The notes under the pieces were generated by a model. It searched no databases. It was not told where the DNA came from and saw only the letters and a program-made list of their open reading frames with translations. From NCBI GenBank assembly GCA_965153455.1, contig OZ234497.1, positions 6,820,001-6,884,000 of the forward strand: 64,000 nt of DNA, given 5' to 3'. The DNA comes from Sphagnum compactum. Lineage: Eukaryota; Bryophyta; Sphagnopsida; Sphagnales. Positions 58,771-64,000 of this stretch are shown here, in pieces (the stretch's first letter is position 1; each line of letters opens with the position of its first letter). The translations under genes were made by a program, and so were the position numbers.

Positions 58771-59065
58771 GACATTGAAAGGATTGAATCGAACCACCAT
58801 CTTTGATTTTTTTATTAATTCACACAAAATTTTGGATATACATTCAACATTGCATCTTTTTTTTTCCAAATTTTTGTTATGCAATCTTGCTTGCCAAATC
58901 AATGTGGTTTTGATCGTCACATTTTTGCATTGGTTTTGTGATTAATGGTTCATTTACAACAAGTGTGGGACTTTTTGTTGTTTCACTTGTCTACACTAGT
59001 TAGGAAATTTGTGTGTTGTGCTTGATTTTGGGGCAAGCTCACAATAAGTCAAATTCTTCCTACCT

Positions 59066-59765
59066 TCAAAAACAAAAAGATTCATGCGCCTCTTTTAACT
59101 GTAGTTGATCATTGGGCATGGAGAATAAGGCCATCATGTTTTGGTCTTGTATGATGGCGATTTGTTCCAAAGTGGCAACTACCATATCTACAATGGCATG
59201 TGCTTGTGTGGTAATGTTACTATCTTGGCAACTTTGGATGCCTTTTGATCTTTTTTTGCTCTCTTGCAACTTGGAGATCGTTTTGATGTTGGAGGCACAT
59301 CAAAAGCGATGCCAATAACATCAAGCACTTGCACACCATCGTTATCTATGTTGTTGCAGTCACCTAAATTGGTCTTTCTTTTCATTAGTGATGAATTTTT
59401 TTTCATTTTTTCTCGCTTGTCTACTTATGCTTGAATATGTCTTTCAACACATACCAAGCATGAAGGTATGTGAAAGCTTGATGCTTTAGATGTTTTGTCT
59501 TTTACAAGTATAAAACTTTGTGAAACATATTTTCAAAACCTATCCTTGATTCATAAAGCACAAGCACAGCAATGTAGTTTCCAATGAACTTGGCAACATC
59601 ATGATCGATGATGCCCCATTTTGTTTCTAGTGATCTTGCAAATCTTGGAGCGCAACCAGTGGAATTCGATTTGTTGAAATGATTTTGCACCTTATCCCAA
59701 AACTTTGCAAACTTTTGCCCATACCCAATCGCTGGGTCTTGCAAAACATGAAGAAACAAGCAACA
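59066..59765 (-). pseudogene. Harbinger ORF1-like (trihelix / NAM-associated type) gene, broken
   Basis: The minus-strand frame 59502-59759 reads LQDPAIGYGQKFAKFWDKVQ, then RSLETKWGIIDHDVAKFIGNY, which matches the trihelix-like domain of plant Harbinger accessory proteins (DPxxGNGQK...FW, RSLxxKWxxI). Continuation in shifted frames includes a KHQAFTYLHAWYVLKDI-type segment, then Lys-rich PPTSKRSPSCKRAKKDQK (59188-59406) and a C-terminal helix. These proteins bind the element ends and recruit the transposase. Stops and shifts inactivate it. The 5' end is unclear. Confidence 0.72.
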
Positions 59766-60081
59766 AAGTTGTCACTTTTCATCGACAACAAATTTTTTGC
59801 CTTTTTTTGTTTTCAATTACAACTATAGAACATCACTAACAACTCCAGATGTTTCAACAAGGTTCCTTGACGTCATTTTGCGCACAACAACGTCAACAAA
59901 CTAAATTAGTAGGATTCTTTGATCATCTACAAATATGGAGGTGAAATCAATCATTTTTTGCCAAACCGCAATGATTTTTACTTTGCAAGCACAATAGTCG
60001 GGTGCGATTTCAAACGTTTTTTTGTTGTCATTTATTTTTTACTATTGTCGAAGCATTTAATGTACCTTGTTGGAGATGCTT

Positions 60082-63000
60082 TAAATATCTCCATGCATTT
60101 ACATACCTTGTATTATTCTACCTACCTTTAGGACTTATTGATTTCCAGGATAGGTTACAAAGGTGAAACCCAACTTCAACTTGGAATCATATTAGGCTTC
60201 CAAGGGATGATTTATTTTAGCCATTGAAATTGTGTTTTCCACTTTTTTTCAATGTTCGATTTGCCATGTGACAAACCAAATGTAATGTGCTATGATAATC
60301 TAAGCACATAAATCGAGCCCAATTGCCACTCAATTTTGTGTTTAATGATCCAAACATATAATAATGCAACCCAAATTGATCATCCAAGCACTTATACCCA
60401 ACTTGTCAATGAATTTGTTCATATGATCCTTTAGATTCCATGATTTTTTGTTTCAAGATGTTGTGCAAACTAGAGTTGGGGAATTAAGTTTTTTACCTTC
60501 ATATACCCACAAATAGGGTTAAAAACAACCTTACCTAGTTGGTAAGTGTTTTTACCTTTTTAATTACCTTAATTGGTTGGTAATTATCAAAGATTTATTT
60601 TGTCTTTATTCTATTCAACTAGTACGTATTTGAGGTTTACCTTTCACAAGGGAGGGTATTGTTTTGAAAGGGGTAAAAAACTTCAATTGTGAAAAACATA
60701 GTATAGCATACATGCATTTTCATATGTTGTGATGCATGTAGTTATGATGTGATTTTTCATTTTTAATGCTACCATTTTTCTATTATAAGAATGCTTTGAT
60801 TATATTTTATAAATTATTGGTTGGTCAAATTCATTCCATTTGTGTTAATTATTTTGATAACACGAAATTTCATATTTGTTGCAATGCTACAAATAAATTG
60901 TCTTTGTTTATTTTGAAATGTGCCACATTTGTGTAATTATATATTTTTTACTCTATGTTTACCCACCAATGTTTTTCAATTGAAGTTATAATTTGTCCAA
61001 ACATGAACCCACATGGTAAAATCATCACAATCTTTCATAATCAAATTCTTTTCCATCATCAAGAAGATGTTGAACGCAATTCTATAATTGTATTTACTTT
61101 TGTCTTGTATGTTTTTATAATTTGATTGCCTTTAATATTGATTTTTAGCTTCTTGCCAATGCTTTGGCACATATTTAAACCATTATAATTTTAATTTTAA
61201 TTATTATTTGCATTGAATTTTGATTGTTCTACATATATTACTTAAATTTTTAATTTTAGTTCTTGACCAAGAAAAAGAATTATTGGAAAATTCTTATAAG
61301 ATTTGGAACATATTGGATCACAATATTTATGACCATAATGTACAAATGAGAAGAACATTATCAAAAAACACTATTGTAAATTTTCATTGGTTCACATCTT
61401 TTGCAAACAAAAAAACACCTAATATTTGACCTTTATATCATTGAGGCTTAATACCACAAGTTCACATTATACATTTTCCCTTCAAGTCTAGAGCCATTGT
61501 ATAAAAGGGAAAATAAGTAAGGTGTTTAAAGTTAATGATTTAGTAAATATGGGTGTCCATTCCATGGAAATAATTGAAGTGCATTACATGGTCACATTCC
61601 AAGACCATGATCTATTAATTAATTGAAGTAATTACTAATATTAGTTCACTTACCAACCTATTAATTGAACCCACTAAAAACTAATAATTGAAATATTTAA
61701 TATGCATGATATGTTTTTTCTAACTTTTTTTAATACGAAGGATAAAAAGTATCTTATATTATCTATAAATTAGTTTTCAAAATAAAAATAAACCTATTGT
61801 AGATCTAATTAAATTATAATTCTTATCCAACAACTCATATTTGGCACCTTATATTTTCACTCATGTATTTTTAAAATTTTAAAAAGAGCAACCCCCATGC
61901 TTTCAAAACCATTTTTTACAACAGTTAACAAAAAATTGATTTGTAGAAGAAAGTTAGCTCCAAGTCTTATCAATTGTGGGACTTGGATGGTTATAAGTAA
62001 TAAACACAATGTCAAAATTAAATTATTAAAATGAATTATGTCCTTCACATGAAGCTTAAACACAAAAATTGTAATGGTTTTTTTCACATTCTTTGTAAAA
62101 TACACACCTCAAAATTCATTGGAATGTTCCACACTAATATTGTGTGGTTATTTGATTTTTTTACATAACTAATAGTTCTTGTTCTTTTAAAAAGTTGAAA
62201 TAAAATACCACCAATTTTGGTTTTTCGAGGAAAAATGAGAACTAAAAAATTGTTAATTAAAAATATTTAAAAAACATCAAAGAATCAACAATCTTTATGA
62301 AAGAATCAACAAAAAACCAAAGGTCTAAAAGGTGGGTTTTTGAAATTTTCAAAAAATTTGAGAACGAAAATTTTACCAAAACTAATTTTCTTAAAAATTT
62401 AGCGGACCAAATATTTAATATATACCCAGGTTGATAACCAATAGGTATCTATAGTTGATTCTAATACCCACACAACACTACTCCACACATTAACTTGTTT
62501 TTCCTTTGAAATCACCAATGTAAGTCATATGTTACATAACCCACCAAGCTTGTTGGTCTGTTCTTTAAACTATTATGCTTCAAATGCAGGCACAATTAAT
62601 GTTATACCTATGTGAATTTAAGATTTTCTCTAGTTGGCATGGTTGTTGCCCCCAATGGCAATGTGGAATTTTCAACACTTGAAAAGAATCACTTTGAATC
62701 AATGAAGAACCTTAGATTTTTAACACTATTTTTTGGGGCCAAAATTATTTATTTGAGATAAGTAATGTTGTTTGGTGAAAACTACTAAAATTCCAAATCT
62801 TCACATTACTCATTCTTTCTAACATGCATAAAATTAATCCTTTCAAACAATCTTGCTAGTTCTCTTTTCCTAGAAAAAAAAACAACAAAACTTAGAACAA
62901 CGAAATGGAAAAATGCATTTGGACCCAAAGACTAAAAACACACTTTTGTATATTTTCATCACACTTGACTTCATCACATGCACATAGACATGGAGGGATA

Positions 63001-64000
63001 AGAAAGCGGGGTGGGGGGGGTTGTTCTCAATGGTGCAAAGCAACAACAAAAGTTATGATTTAGACTGATGAGGTCTAAGCAAAATTCAACATTCAAGAAG
63101 AAGAGACATGGTTTTCTATCTAGCACTTACATCCCATCCAATTTGCTCATGGTGGCTTTGCTACAACAAACCTACAATAACATATCAAAGCAAGTCATTG
63201 CACCACCATAGACCTTCACAAAAACAATATATAAGAACAAACCTAAACTCCTTTTATTTTTTTATTTTTATTTTTTTCTCAGTTTCTTTTTTTGTTCATT
63301 CATTTTGTTAACAACTTTATAAGAAAATGTACATTGTGAAAAAAGAACTTGTTTGAAAGCCTCAAGTTTGTTTTGAAGTGGAATTTGACCAACAACAATA
63401 CAAGCTTTCTTTCATTGTCCTAAGGTGGGTTAGGAAGCTTGAATGATTGCTAGGTATGTGCATGTTAGTTAGGATTGGTTGTATCTTGCAAATGATGAAG
63501 AGATGCAACACACATATGTGTTTATATTTCACAATTCTAGAAACATGAAATAATACGTTTTAAATGCATTTGTTGTAGGGGGGAGAAGAGGAAGACAATT
63601 ATGTTATTATCATCATATTTTTTTTGCACCCATATTTTGGTTTTTTAAATAACTCAAATGGATTCACAAGAGAGGAGGAAGCGAAGGAAGCTCATATGAT
63701 CATATTTTTCATACATTAAAAAATAAAGATTGAATAATAAAACCATAAAAAAAATGTAATAACAAAGCAAAGAGGAGCTTTTCAAATATATATATGAACA
63801 TATAAACAATTTTTTTCTAAACTAGGTTTTAATAAGGATCTCATGTTTTCTATTGAAGCAATTTGGTGACTAGGAATTTAACCTCAAGATTTTTTTAAGT
63901 GGTCTTTCTTAACGTTTAATAATTAAACATTTTTTTTGGGAATTTTTGTAATAAAATTGAGGGATATGAAATGATTTAATTTTTCTATAATGGGGGTCTA
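60082..64000. other. AT-rich intergenic DNA to the window end, no gene recognised
   Basis: Homopolymer-rich, no tRNA-like fold noticed. One frame, 61220-61429 (LDQEKELLENSYKIWNILDH), has a more protein-like composition, but I could not place it. A G run occurs at about 63009-63021. Confidence 0.5.

Larger units (their letters stand above)
57101..60081. mobile_element. PIF/Harbinger transposon, 2,981 bp, inactivated
   Basis: Left end AAGCATCTCTAGCCATAAAT and right end (inverse) AAGCATCTCCAACAAGGTAC form the terminal inverted repeats, both leading to TAAATGC slightly inside. TAA flanks both ends (57098-57100 and 60082-60084), the TWA duplication of the superfamily. It contains the two genes expected for Harbinger: a DDE transposase remnant (+) and a Myb/trihelix-type ORF1 remnant (-), converging tail to tail. 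Both are broken by stops. Confidence 0.87.

Noticed and set aside
58422-58772. 116-codon ORF as a separate gene
   Set aside because: It is an off-frame reading across the decayed Harbinger transposase.

Overview
The window is nuclear DNA of a land plant. Genes have many short exons with GT-AG introns, the first gene starts with a plastid-type transit peptide, telo-box motifs (AAACCCTAA) recur, and three protein genes belong to families conserved across plants. The intergenic DNA is very AT-rich and full of decayed DNA transposons. A Helitron2/Helentron-type element with a fused endonuclease would fit a non-flowering lineage (bryophyte, lycophyte or fern), but I cannot fix the species.

Layout. 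63-586 (-): first exon of a phytyl ester synthase/diacylglycerol acyltransferase-like gene that runs off the left edge. 1.1-8.9 kb: AT-rich DNA with degenerate tandem repeats, a decayed spliced gene with a possible OB fold (5.07-6.77 kb) and a MITE (6.84-7.48 kb). 8.96-15.6 kb: a heavily mutated Helitron2/Helentron (Rep, Pif1-type helicase and EEP endonuclease remnants, all +). 16.6-18.2 kb: a 132-bp duplication, then a minisatellite with a 43-bp core lying directly upstream of a NAK/AAK1-type protein kinase gene (18695-23376, +, seven coding exons, 857 aa). 25415-32779 (-): condensin II subunit CAP-G2. The kinase and CAP-G2 genes are convergent.

33.4-38.7 kb: repeat-derived DNA, including a Myb/SANT-like transposon-type gene split by a 154-bp CACTA MITE. 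38776-51673: a very large imperfect inverted repeat (arms about 4.4 and 5.2 kb, spacer about 3.3 kb). Its right arm carries an intact 158-aa ORF with a CX2C-X10-CX2C motif. The left arm carries a truncated copy caused by a 1.2-kb deletion. 53651-56847 (-): an AIMP1/Arc1p-like (EMAPII-domain) tRNA-binding protein of 271 aa in eight exons, with a PIF/Harbinger-type MITE in one intron. 57101-60081: a nearly complete but inactivated PIF/Harbinger transposon with recognisable TIRs, TAA target duplications and two tail-to-tail ORF remnants. 60.1-64 kb: AT-rich DNA in which I find no gene.

The host genes do not form a pathway. They act in plastid lipid ester synthesis, clathrin-adaptor or actin-related kinase signalling, chromosome condensation and aminoacyl-tRNA handling. 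The unusual structure lies in the inverted duplication and the transposon layer. No tRNA, rRNA or CRISPR array was seen. All exon boundaries were inferred by eye from reading frame, splice consensus and family knowledge.
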